From Sphingomonadales bacterium (GTDB lineage: Bacteria; Pseudomonadota; Alphaproteobacteria; Sphingomonadales; Sphingomonadaceae), in the NCBI GenBank assembly GCA_028871475.1, contig JAGWMZ010000025.1, positions 1 through 55,733 of the forward strand: 55,733 bases of DNA, in the 5' to 3' direction. Position 1 is the first letter of the stretch. Every line of letters starts with the position of its first letter. The position numbers were made by a program, and so were the translations under genes. Below the pieces are notes generated by a model. That model did no database searches and was not told the DNA's origin. It was given only the letters and a program-made list of their open reading frames with translations. This document shows positions 48,241-55,733 of this stretch, piece by piece.

Positions 48241-48320
48241 CAAAAAACAAGACCGCCCGCCTTGCCAGACCACGGCCTCATGGTGAGACTGGGGCATGAC
48301 ACGGCAGGCGGCAAGGCAGG
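48241..48320 (-). terminator. Intrinsic terminator after the second TonB receptor gene
   Basis: On the minus strand the arms CCTGCCTTGCC (complement of 48310-48320) and GGCAAGGCGGG (complement of 48256-48266) pair over 11 bp with one G-U. They enclose about 43 bases with a small nested hairpin. A T-rich run follows immediately (complement of 48241-48252). It would end the receptor transcript before galM. Confidence 0.6.
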
Positions 48321-48336
48321 GTAGGAAAAAGCGTAA

Positions 48337-51309
48337 TTACATCCGCACTCTCAGCCCCAGCGACACCAACCGCTTGATCGGGTTCGACACGAAGCCGTTA
48401 TAGCCCCATGCGCCGCCCAGAATGCCGCTGGTGTTGCCGTTGTAGAAAGGCGGGTTGGCATTGAAGAGATTCTGCGCGTCGGCATAGAGTTGCCAGCCGT
48501 GCATGAAGCCGTTCTGGAACTCATATTGCACATGCAGGTCGAACGTATCGGATGCCTTCACGATGTCGCCGCCGCCCGTGGGGTTGCCCTGGGCATCCAC
48601 GGTAATCGGGGCGACCGAGGTGGTGATCCAGTTGCGATAGCTGCCCACATGGTTCCAGAACAGATCGGCCGAAATGCCGCTCTTGTGCGCCCAGCTCAAT
48701 TGCGCGCGGTTCTTGAACTGCACCGAAGGGAAAGTGGTGTTGTAGCCTGAGGTGTTGAGGATCGAGAAATCGGTGCCACCACCGAAATTCTGCGTGAATT
48801 TGGTGAAATAGGTCAGGGCCGTGCCCAGCGTGATCCGGCCGATCCTGTCGAAATCATGGGTATAGTTGAACTGAGCGTCGATGCCCTCGACCGTGAGGTT
48901 GAGCGCATTGCGCGACGACTGGTCGATCAGGAAATAGACCTGCGGGGGAACCGCTCCTGAAATCGAGGCGCCGTTGGCCAGATTGGCGAAGGTATTGATC
49001 TGGTCACTGGTGCAGGTGTTTGGACAAATGGTGAGCAGATTGCGCAGACCCGCCGAATTCTCGATGGCCGTCGGGCTGGGCGAGCTGACACCGCCGATGA
49101 ACTGCGTGTGCCAGAAGGTGACCGCACCGGTAAAGCCGGGCAGGAAGCGCGGCGCCATGTCCACGCCCACCGACCAGCTCCGGCCCTTTTGCGGCACTTC
49201 ATTGGTGAAGCCGCCGCCCAGCTGGCGACGCAGCCCCTGTGTGGTGCCCGCCATGTTGCAGGTGGTGGCATTGCAGGTGACGCCCGGCACGTTGACAATG
49301 CCCGGGAAGCTGGAAATCGGCACATTGTTGAGCGCCCCGGTCGGCCCCACGCTGCCCGAGGCATAGAGATAGCCCTGAGTGGGATCGCCGATCACCGCGA
49401 TGGGCGGCGCCACGAAGGAGCGCGAATAGTTGCCGCGCAGCTTGAGCCCATGCACCACTTCCCAATTGGCGGCGAATTTGGGATTGGCGGTGCTGCCCAC
49501 GTCCGAATAGCTATCGTACCGGCCCGAGATGCTGGCATCCACCTTGTACATCAGGGGGATTTCCATCTCGGGCGAGACGAGAGGAATATAGGCCTCGCCA
49601 TAGACCGACTTGATGTCGCGGCTGTAGTTATAAACGCGGAAGTTGGAGCCGGTGGTGGTGGGGCCGGTGCCGTTCGAGCCGGAAATCTTCTGCGTCTGGT
49701 TGGTCCAGTAATATTCGCCGCCCACGGCGATCTTCAGGTCACCGGCAGGCAGTTTGAAGAGCGAACCCTGCGCGTCGAGCTTGAGCTGGTTGAACGTGTT
49801 GTAGTTCGTGTTCTCGGAATTGGCCGTGTAGAGTGAGCGGTTGACGGCCGCCGAGGTCTGCGTCGTCCCGGCCGAGGAATTCCACACATCCAGCGCATTG
49901 GCAGCGGTCAGCGGCAGGTTCAGCGCAACCACATTCTGGCCTGCGACATCAGTGGCCGTGGTGCTGCCGCTGGCCTGCGCGGTGCCATTGACGGCGAGCA
50001 GCGCGCAGGCCGTGCAAAAGCCGTTGATGGTGTTGAGCGCTGACCGGTTCCACCCCACCGCATCGCTGAGCGTGATGGTCCAGTTGTTGGTCACCTTGTA
50101 ATCGACCACAGCGGTCGAATAGACTGAATCTTCCTGACTTTCGGCCCGGCCATAATTGCCGTCAGGACGCAGGGCCAGCCAGTTGATCGTTTCCTGTGTG
50201 GCGCCGGGCGACCCATCAGGCGCCTGGAAGAAGGGATTGATCTGCACGCCCTTGCCCGAGCCCGGACCATACACCGTGACGTTCGACAGGGTGCCCGGTC
50301 CATTGGGGGAATTGGTCTTTTGCCGGTTGTAATTGAGCATATAGGTCGCTGAAATCTTGTCGGAGAAATCATTGACCATCTTGATCATGACATTGCCACG
50401 CCCTTGCGAGGGCAGCAAAGTGGCATAGACAGAATTGTTGCAGGGCGCATTGGCCTGGCTGTTGGCGATGGTGCTGGTGGCACGCGGACCAAGATAGACG
50501 CCGCTGACGCCCGGCACACCGATGGAGGCCGCAGGGCACTGAAAGCTGTTGGTGTTGGTGCCGCCGATCGAGCGATAGTCACCCATGCTGGAGAAGGAGC
50601 GGTCCTTGTTCAGCAGGTTCGATTGCTGGCTCCATGACCCTGCCAGATAGACGCCGCCCGTGCTCCATTTCTTGCCCCAGATGAAGCTGAAATTCTTGTT
50701 GTCGTAATGGTCGGCGATGCCGCCCTGAATGTTGGCCTCGAAACCGTCGAAAGTCTTGCGGGTGATGAAGTTGACCACGCCTGCCACGGCGTCCGAGCCG
50801 TAAACCGAGGAGGCGCCGTCAGCTAGAACCTCGACACGCTGAATGGCGCTGACCGGGATGATGTTCGGGTCGGTCTGCGAGAACTGGGTGCCGCCGCCCG
50901 GCAGGCGCAAGCCATCGACGATGACCAGCGTGGTATTTGACGAAGACCCGGCAAGGCTATGAATTTGCGGTGAATAATAGGAGTAGGCATTCTCACCCTG
51001 CGCCACCGAACCCGCGGTCGAAATCGAGGGCACGGTGTTGACGAGTTGCGAGACGTTGACCGGCGCGGTCTTCTCGATCACGTCGCGGCCGACCGAAACC
51101 AGGTTCGAGCCGATCGGAGCCACGCCCTTGATCTTGGTGCCCGTGACCACAATGTCGGCATTGTTGGGCTGGGCATCTGCCTGTGTATCGGGCGCCTGAG
51201 CCGTCGCCCTGGCAGCGTCTCCATTCTGCGCGCAGGCGACATTGGCACTCGCCGCAATCGTGATGGCCATCAACGAAGCATGGAATGTCATCCATTTATG
51301 TTTTATCAT
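48337..51309 (-). CDS. TonB-dependent outer-membrane receptor (second, 990 residues)
   Basis: A 990-residue receptor of the large type common in sphingomonads and Caulobacter for plant-derived oligosaccharides. A signal peptide ends near ANVACAQ. The TonB-box-like NNADIVVTGTKIKG comes next, and the plug has VSQLVNTVPSISTAGSVAQG, TTLVIVDGLRLPGGGTQFSQ and VEVLADGASSVYGSDAVAGV. The barrel ends NPIKRLVSLGLRVRM. A TATAAT-like element lies at 51340-51345 on the complementary strand, and GGAAGGGGG lies ahead of ATG 51309. With GH3 and galM next to it, uptake of arabino- or xylo-oligosaccharides is the likely role; this is inferred from context. Confidence 0.93.
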   Translation of the reverse strand: MIKHKWMTFHASLMAITIAASANVACAQNGDAARATAQAPDTQADAQPNNADIVVTGTKIKGVAPIGSNLVSVGRDVIEKTAPVNVSQLVNTVPSISTAGSVAQGENAYSYYSPQIHSLAGSSSNTTLVIVDGLRLPGGGTQFSQTDPNIIPVSAIQRVEVLADGASSVYGSDAVAGVVNFITRKTFDGFEANIQGGIADHYDNKNFSFIWGKKWSTGGVYLAGSWSQQSNLLNKDRSFSSMGDYRSIGGTNTNSFQCPAASIGVPGVSGVYLGPRATSTIANSQANAPCNNSVYATLLPSQGRGNVMIKMVNDFSDKISATYMLNYNRQKTNSPNGPGTLSNVTVYGPGSGKGVQINPFFQAPDGSPGATQETINWLALRPDGNYGRAESQEDSVYSTAVVDYKVTNNWTITLSDAVGWNRSALNTINGFCTACALLAVNGTAQASGSTTATDVAGQNVVALNLPLTAANALDVWNSSAGTTQTSAAVNRSLYTANSENTNYNTFNQLKLDAQGSLFKLPAGDLKIAVGGEYYWTNQTQKISGSNGTGPTTTGSNFRVYNYSRDIKSVYGEAYIPLVSPEMEIPLMYKVDASISGRYDSYSDVGSTANPKFAANWEVVHGLKLRGNYSRSFVAPPIAVIGDPTQGYLYASGSVGPTGALNNVPISSFPGIVNVPGVTCNATTCNMAGTTQGLRRQLGGGFTNEVPQKGRSWSVGVDMAPRFLPGFTGAVTFWHTQFIGGVSSPSPTAIENSAGLRNLLTICPNTCTSDQINTFANLANGASISGAVPPQVYFLIDQSSRNALNLTVEGIDAQFNYTHDFDRIGRITLGTALTYFTKFTQNFGGGTDFSILNTSGYNTTFPSVQFKNRAQLSWAHKSGISADLFWNHVGSYRNWITTSVAPITVDAQGNPTGGGDIVKASDTFDLHVQYEFQNGFMHGWQLYADAQNLFNANPPFYNGNTSGILGGAWGYNGFVSNPIKRLVSLGLRVRM

Positions 51310-51469
51310 CGGAAACCCCCTTCCTGATGTAACTGACTGATTATATTTTTATTTCACGCAGCACATTGCATCGGCCGGCCACTGCGGGCGACCGATCGGG
51401 CGCAAGGGCACAAAGCGCCTTGCGTCAGGCTGGAACCTCACCTCTCATGAGGCCCCAGCCTGATCTCTC

Positions 51470-52465
51470 TTATTGGCGACCGCCGGACTCGACGGAGTAG
51501 TTATGCAAGCCATTGGGATAGGGATTGATCGCTACCCTCGTACTCAGGCTGCCGGGCTCGCCGCCATTGCTGGCGCGGTGCCAATGTCCCTGAAGCGCCA
51601 GCACCACATCTCCGGCATGTGCGGAAAAAACCGGAACGCCCTCGATCTGGTAATCAACCGTTCCTTCCATGATGAACCAGAACTCATCATAGCCGAAATG
51701 GAAGTGCCCCAGATCGCTGGGCGGCGGCAGAGGCTGGCCCCGTCCGCGAATGTTGTTGATGAACATGTGGTCCGACGCAATGAAGGCCCCTGCCCGCGCG
51801 CCGCCGGCAATGACATCCTTCTCATAGTCGAGATAAGGCTTGTTCACCGCGTCCCACTGGCCATCGCCGCCACGCAAAATGCGCTTTTCATAGGCAAAGC
51901 CGGGCACATCGGCAGGCTTGGCCGGATGGGTGTCGAGCGGATAGATCGGCAGATCGCCGCGCGCATGCACTTCAAGCCACAATGCCGGTTCGTCGCCCAC
52001 CGTTTCCAGCGTGAAGGGGCGACGGAACGGCACGTCGATTTCAAAACCCTTGCTGGCGACAAAGGGCTCCTGCCCCTTGATCGTCACCTTCACCTTGCCG
52101 CCCCAGACGATGAGGCCCGTGCGGTTGTCGGGATATTCGACGTTTTCGGTGTGTCCGCCCGGCGCCATCTGGTGCCAGTCGGCATCCAGATCACTGCCGC
52201 GCACGATGGGCTGGGTCCAGCTGGCCTTGCCCTTGTGCGCCGCCAGAATCTCGCTCAGCCGCCAGATGGGGCGGTTGGGCGCGGCATAGGCCTTGTAGGG
52301 TGTGCGTTTCGGAGACCAGCCATATTCGAGCGGCGGAGGCGTGCGGTGGGGCGCGGCCGCGCCACCGGCATGCGCCGCATCAGCGCTGGGAGCGGGCTGC
52401 GCCACAACGCCATTTGCAAACAGGCCCGCACATGCAAGGCTCATTATCGCCAGTTTTTTACGCAT
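51470..52465 (-). CDS. Secreted cupin-domain protein
   Basis: A 331-residue exported protein with signal peptide MRKKLAIMSLACAGLFANGV. It contains two cupin-like regions. The N-terminal one is around GHTENVEYPDNRTGLIVWGG and lacks the full metal motif. The C-terminal one, HFHFGYDEFWFIMEGTVDYQ, then GDVVLALQGHWHRASN, shows the HxH, Glu and His ligand pattern. Enzyme activity is unknown. ATG 52465 has GGGGAGG 5 bases upstream. It lies 160 bases downstream (on the minus strand it precedes the TonB receptor gene), and it is divergent from the small periplasmic protein gene at 52619. Confidence 0.85.
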   Translation of the reverse strand: MRKKLAIMSLACAGLFANGVVAQPAPSADAAHAGGAAAPHRTPPPLEYGWSPKRTPYKAYAAPNRPIWRLSEILAAHKGKASWTQPIVRGSDLDADWHQMAPGGHTENVEYPDNRTGLIVWGGKVKVTIKGQEPFVASKGFEIDVPFRRPFTLETVGDEPALWLEVHARGDLPIYPLDTHPAKPADVPGFAYEKRILRGGDGQWDAVNKPYLDYEKDVIAGGARAGAFIASDHMFINNIRGRGQPLPPPSDLGHFHFGYDEFWFIMEGTVDYQIEGVPVFSAHAGDVVLALQGHWHRASNGGEPGSLSTRVAINPYPNGLHNYSVESGGRQ

Positions 52466-52618
52466 TGACCTCCCCCTCGCGGCGGTGACCCTGCGGGTAG
52501 CCGTCCGCTGTCTGTATGGTGTCCATGTGTCGGAACATCCATCTGCTCTTTCAGGCAAGATCAGATATGATAGGATATTGCTCCACGAGTCAAATATAAT
52601 TTACGAGAGGATAAGCCG

Positions 52619-53128
52619 ATGAAAATGAAGACCTTACCCAAAATTCTGCTGTCCGGCGTCTCTTTCTGCCTGTTTGGCGCGGCAGCGCATGGACAGGGCG
52701 ACATGTCTCGTTGCAGCGCGATCATCTCGCCCGCGGCGCGCCTTGCCTGCTATGACGAGATGGCCGGGCGACCAGCCGCGCCGCCTGCCACGCATGCCCA
52801 ATCACGCAACCCGGCGCCGGTTCGCTCAGCGCAGCCCGCGCGCCCCGCCCCCGCGGTTGCGCCTGCTGCACCAGTCTCGCCGGCAAGCGATTATGCTGCA
52901 CTGCGCAAGCGCAGCAATTTCACCGCCGTCGCGCTGAAGGTCGAACCCTTGCCCCATGGATTGTTTCGCCTGCATCTGGCTGATGGCACAGCCTATGACA
53001 CCAGCATGGAAGGCGCCCATGTTGCCAGCGGGATGACCTTGCATATTCGCCGCAGCCCGCTTGGCACCACCTTCGTCGACCTGCCGGGACAGGCGCCGAT
53101 CCCGGTCCGTCTGCACCGCCCCGGCTAA
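52619..53128 (+). CDS. Small exported protein with RLACYD motif (unknown function)
   Basis: A 169-residue exported protein; its signal peptide is followed by GQGDMSRCSAIISPAARLAC. The C...R-LACYD segment is a short motif found at the start of many uncharacterised periplasmic proteins, including some type VI-secretion-associated ones; the cysteines could pair. A proline-alanine linker covers residues about 50-90. The last 75 residues form a beta-rich domain (FTAVALKVEPLPHGLFRLHL, then SMEGAHVASGMTLHIRRSP). ATG 52619 has GAGAGG 9 bases upstream. Nothing nearby indicates a secretion system, so no function is proposed. Confidence 0.75.
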   Translation: MKMKTLPKILLSGVSFCLFGAAAHGQGDMSRCSAIISPAARLACYDEMAGRPAAPPATHAQSRNPAPVRSAQPARPAPAVAPAAPVSPASDYAALRKRSNFTAVALKVEPLPHGLFRLHLADGTAYDTSMEGAHVASGMTLHIRRSPLGTTFVDLPGQAPIPVRLHRPG

Positions 53129-53161
53129 GGCGACCGTACCAACCGGATCGGCGCCGCGCGG

Positions 53162-54451
53162 TCAGTCCTCCTCGAAAAGTCGGCGGTTGGGGTTCACCAC
53201 CGCCCAGGCCAGCGCGCCGACCACCACCACCACCGCGCCCGCCACAAAGGCCGAGGTCCAGCCATATCGCTCGGCGATCCATGGGGTGAGCGAGGAGGTC
53301 ACCACCCCGCCCAGCTGGCAACCCATGTTCATCAGGCCGGACACCACGCCGGTATGGCGCCCGGCGATGTCCGTCGTGGCTGCCCAGAACGAGCTTTGCG
53401 AGAGATAGACGGCCCCGGCCCCGCCCGCCAGCACCACCACGGCCAGACCCACACTGCTGGCCGTCACCCCCGCGACCAGGAAAATCCCGGTCAGGATGAA
53501 GGACAAGATCGCCAGCCCCGAACGCCCGGCATAGAGCCCTTTGCTCGCCGAAAGCCGGTCGTTGATGACGCCGCCCGCCAAACACCCCACCGTCATGCAC
53601 AGAAAAGGCAGCATGGAGAACATGGCGGTGGATTTCAGGTCGAGATGGCGCGCTTCGGCCAGATAGATGTAGAACCAGCTAAAGAAGATCCACGCCACAT
53701 AGCCAAAAGCGAAATAGCTGAGAAACAGCCCCCAGACATTGCGGCTGGACAGGATAACACCCCAGGGGATGGCCCCTGAATGGACAGGCGCCTCAGGCGA
53801 AACCGCAGCGGTTCCGGCGGTGATATGCGCCAGTTCGGCGGCGTTGACACCGTGATGCTCCTGCGGCGTGTCACGCGCCAGAGCGTACCACACGCCGCCC
53901 GCCAGAAGACCGGCACCGGCGCAGACGTAAAAGGCAGCCTGCCATCCGCCCCAGGCGATGATACCGGTGATCAGTGGCGGCGTGATGCCAGATCCGGCCC
54001 CAACGCCAGCGAAAATCAGCCCATTGGCCTTGCCCCTTTCCGTGGCGGGCACCCAGCGCGACAGGAACTGATTGCCCGAGGGATAGACCACCGATTCGCC
54101 CAGCCCCAAGGCAAAGCGCACCCCCACCAGCCACCACAGGGCATGTGCCGCGCCGGGTGGAACCAGCGCCGTGGCGGCGGTAAAGATCCCCCACCACACC
54201 AGCGCGCAGGCCAGCACCACGCGCGGGCCAAAGCGCACCGCCAGCCATCCGGCAGGCACCTGAAACGCGGCATAGCCAACGAGGAAAGCGCTGAAAACAA
54301 AGCCAAGCTCCTGCTTGTCGATGCCATAGGCCTGCTGCATCTCCAGCCCGGCGACCGAAATATTGGTCCGGTCCAGAAAGGCGATCGCGCTGATCCCGAA
54401 CAGCAGGAATATCAGGCCGACTCTTGCGCGGGTCGCTTTCATGTCCGTCAT
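53162..54451 (-). CDS. MFS transporter, anion:cation symporter (ACS) family
   Basis: A 429-residue transporter with 12 membrane helices. The start AIAFLDRTNISVAGLEMQQA and the segment GWLAVRFGPRVVLACALVWW are the family hallmarks (D-R-x-N-I and the G-x-L-x-D/R-R-x-G loop). GESVVYPSGNQFLSRWVPAT, ERGKANGLIFAG follow as in hexuronate, galactonate and phthalate carriers. ATG 54451 has AGAGG 5-6 bases upstream. It is divergent from the bicupin gene at 54579 and convergent with the gene at 52619. A sugar acid or aromatic acid substrate is likely, but not resolved. Confidence 0.9.
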   Translation of the reverse strand: MTDMKATRARVGLIFLLFGISAIAFLDRTNISVAGLEMQQAYGIDKQELGFVFSAFLVGYAAFQVPAGWLAVRFGPRVVLACALVWWGIFTAATALVPPGAAHALWWLVGVRFALGLGESVVYPSGNQFLSRWVPATERGKANGLIFAGVGAGSGITPPLITGIIAWGGWQAAFYVCAGAGLLAGGVWYALARDTPQEHHGVNAAELAHITAGTAAVSPEAPVHSGAIPWGVILSSRNVWGLFLSYFAFGYVAWIFFSWFYIYLAEARHLDLKSTAMFSMLPFLCMTVGCLAGGVINDRLSASKGLYAGRSGLAILSFILTGIFLVAGVTASSVGLAVVVLAGGAGAVYLSQSSFWAATTDIAGRHTGVVSGLMNMGCQLGGVVTSSLTPWIAERYGWTSAFVAGAVVVVVGALAWAVVNPNRRLFEED

Positions 54452-54578
54452 TGATCCTCTCCATCGCGCTCTGTACGCGGCCATTTAATATCGTATATGA
54501 TTCTTGCTACTTTGGCTGTATGGCCGGGTAAAGGCCGAAATTCCGCAACAGGAATTCGGCGGGGACGGAGGATGACAG

Positions 54579-55508
54579 ATGATGCATGCACGGATGCACA
54601 AAGCAAAAGGCGCACGCCTGATCGGGGCTGCGGCCATCATCGCGGTCTGGGCAGCAACCACCGCCGAAGCGCCGCGCGCGCCGCTGACCCAGCGCATCGG
54701 GCACAGCGATCTGGCCCGGTTCCGCCCGCTGTCGCATGTGCACGCCGGCGCCGGTACGATGAAGTTCGGGCCAATTCTCGATGCCCATGCGCTCTCGACC
54801 AACCTCCTCTTCATCCATCGAGGCGTGATCGACCCGCACAGCGGCATCGGCGAGCATTTTCACAATGATTGCGAGGAGATGTTCGTCATCCTCGATGGCG
54901 AGGCGGAATTCACCATCGATGGCCGCACCTCGCTGATCAAGGGGCCGGTGGGCGCGCCCGATCTTATGGGTCATGCCCATGGCATCTACAACCCGACCGA
55001 CAAACCGCTACAATGGCTCAACATCAACGTCTCCATGACCAAGATGTACGATAATTTCGACCTTGGCGACACGCGCGAAAAAGCCGCGCTCGACCCGGTG
55101 CCGCAATTCGTCACCATGCATCTGGACCGCTCGGCGCTCAGGCCGGTGACCGGGCTCAATGGCGGCACGGGCACGGCGCTGATGCGGCGCGTGCTGGAGC
55201 CTTCGGTCTTTTCCACGCCATGGTCCTATGTCGACCATATCCTGCTGCCCAAGGGTGCCTCGCTGGGCCCGGTGACCGAGCCGGACATGAGCGAGGCCTA
55301 TTATGTGCTCTCCGGCTCGGGCGAGGTCACCGTCAAGGGCGAGACCGCCGCCATCCATGAAGGCGATGCCGTGCCGGTCGATCTGGGCGAGGAACGCGCG
55401 CTGCGCCAGACAGGCGAGGCCCCGCTCGAACTGATGGTGGTGGGCGTGGCGCGCGATCTGGCCGCCAAGGCCCGTTTCCGCGCGGCCACCACGCCCGCGC
55501 GCCGCTAG
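54579..55508 (+). CDS. Bicupin protein, probably exported
   Basis: A 309-residue protein. A hydrophobic N-terminus (GAAAIIAVWAATTAEA) may be a signal peptide or anchor. Cupin 1 spans about residues 75-150 with HSGIGEHFHNDCEEMFVILD, which supplies the HxH and Glu ligands, and the later histidine in MGHAHGIYNP. Cupin 2 (about 215-295) has YVDHILLPKGASLGPVTEPD and EAYYVLSGSGEVTVKGETAA, and lacks the histidines. Thus only one metal site is expected. ATG 54579 has GGAGG 9-10 bases upstream. The stop codon TAG lies in the CTAG end of element A. With the divergent ACS transporter it may form an acid-sugar utilisation pair. Confidence 0.85.
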   Translation: MMHARMHKAKGARLIGAAAIIAVWAATTAEAPRAPLTQRIGHSDLARFRPLSHVHAGAGTMKFGPILDAHALSTNLLFIHRGVIDPHSGIGEHFHNDCEEMFVILDGEAEFTIDGRTSLIKGPVGAPDLMGHAHGIYNPTDKPLQWLNINVSMTKMYDNFDLGDTREKAALDPVPQFVTMHLDRSALRPVTGLNGGTGTALMRRVLEPSVFSTPWSYVDHILLPKGASLGPVTEPDMSEAYYVLSGSGEVTVKGETAAIHEGDAVPVDLGEERALRQTGEAPLELMVVGVARDLAAKARFRAATTPARR

Positions 55509-55582
55509 TGGTCCGATTCTGACATTCGATACCGTGTGACGAAAGGGCGTGTTCGAATGTCAGAATCTTTTCGGACCACTAG
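55505..55582. repeat. Palindromic element A, copy 2 (78 bp)
   Basis: This copy matches 43994-44071 except at two loop positions (A for G and T for C). It directly follows the bicupin coding region, whose TAG stop is bases 2-4 of its CTAG terminus. On its right lies the same 12-base spacer (55583-55594), and then the insertion sequence replaces the element B expected there. Confidence 0.85.
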
Positions 55583-55597
55583 AAACCTTTGATGCTA

Positions 55598-55733
55598 AGG
55601 CTTGTGGACATTTAGCGCATGGCAATCTTCAGCGCGGCGATATTGATCATAGCTCGGTAGCTTTGGTCAGTTTTCTCATAGCGGGTGGCGATACGCCGGA
55701 ATGTTTTGAGCTTGCAGAAGAAGTTTTCCACGA
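55598..55733 (-). mobile_element. 3' end of an IS5-like insertion sequence (right window edge)
   Basis: This is the inverted copy of the left-edge sequence, beginning AGGCTTGTGG after the CTA at 55595-55597. It includes the transposase C-terminus up to the window edge. The two copies are identical over their overlap. Element A and the 12-base spacer stand to its left, so the insertion is in the CTAG that should begin element B. The matching of both window ends to one repeat suggests that the sequence was cut or assembled at this repeat. Confidence 0.8.
55612..55733 (-). CDS. IS5-family transposase, C-terminal fragment (runs off the window)
   Basis: This minus-strand fragment of 40 codons, including the TAA stop at 55614-55612, continues beyond the window. 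It reads VENFFCKLKTFRRIATRYEK, including the glutamate that usually completes the DDE triad in this family. The protein is identical to the left-edge fragment in the shared part. No frameshift is visible. Confidence 0.8.
   Translation of the reverse strand, partial: VENFFCKLKTFRRIATRYEKTDQSYRAMINIAALKIAMR

Noticed and set aside
1..55733. The whole window as a composite transposon
   Set aside because: Inverted IS ends flank it, but both outer ends are cut off, no target duplication can be checked and the genes look resident. IS-repeat assembly boundaries explain it equally well.

Overview
The window is 55.7 kb of high-GC DNA with dense, often overlapping genes, many ATGA or GTGA start/stop junctions, two TonB-dependent receptors, NodT-type lipoprotein efflux channels, FixL/FixJ-like signalling and a XapX/amidohydrolase/alginate-export-type porin operon. 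This points to an alphaproteobacterium of the sphingomonad type (Novosphingobium/Sphingomonas-like). That assignment is inferred from gene content and style. I saw no rRNA, tRNA or CRISPR array.

Layout. (1) 1-130: the 3' end of an IS5-like insertion sequence, then a palindromic 79-bp element (B). (2) 0.2-9.1 kb, signalling: an AraC regulator, a NarL-type response regulator with a co-transcribed orphan M17-N-like domain protein, an alpha/beta hydrolase (non-haem chloroperoxidase type), a FixJ-type regulator, a receiver-only protein, a FixL/DctB-like histidine kinase and a very large propeller-domain sensor kinase. (3) 9.2-14.0 kb: a tripartite drug-efflux operon (HlyD, DHA2-type MFS, NodT) behind an isochorismatase-family hydrolase. 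(4) 14.4-20.2 kb: a six-gene operon of a second isochorismatase-family hydrolase, XapX, YtcJ-like amidohydrolase, secreted double-VOC protein, DoxX and porin, followed by a class A beta-lactamase. (5) 21.3-25.5 kb: a minus-strand membrane phosphorelay (small anchored protein, hybrid kinase with two receivers and Hpt, GGDEF response regulator). (6) 25.9-33.1 kb: a sugar-type uptake operon (GPH transporter, TonB receptor, DUF218 protein, ROK regulator, S1/P1-type nuclease), then aqpZ. (7) 34.0-37.4 kb: a GH54-like arabinofuranosidase whose lamin-tail domain appears to be interrupted twice by beta-repeats; then mntH. (8) 39.1-44.0 kb: a second efflux system (divergent HlyD; MFS-NodT-TetR) around a perfect 12-bp dyad operator. 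(9) 44.0-51.3 kb: elements A and B, a PA14-containing GH3 glycosidase, aldose 1-epimerase and a second TonB receptor. (10) 51.5-55.5 kb: two secreted cupin proteins, a small periplasmic protein and an ACS-type MFS. (11) Element A again and an inverted copy of the IS end.

Working together: the GH54, GH3, GalM and TonB receptor genes suggest capture and breakdown of arabinose- or xylose-containing plant polysaccharide. The ROK operon looks like a second carbohydrate or nucleoside uptake unit. The two efflux pumps, beta-lactamase and isochorismatase-like hydrolases suggest handling of small aromatic or xenobiotic compounds.

The most unusual features are the paired, related palindromic elements A and B. 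They share CTAGTGG ends and always flank the same 12-bp spacer. Their terminal CTAG supplies the stop codon of three neighbouring genes, and the IS copies at the two window ends sit at the CTAG on either side of that spacer.
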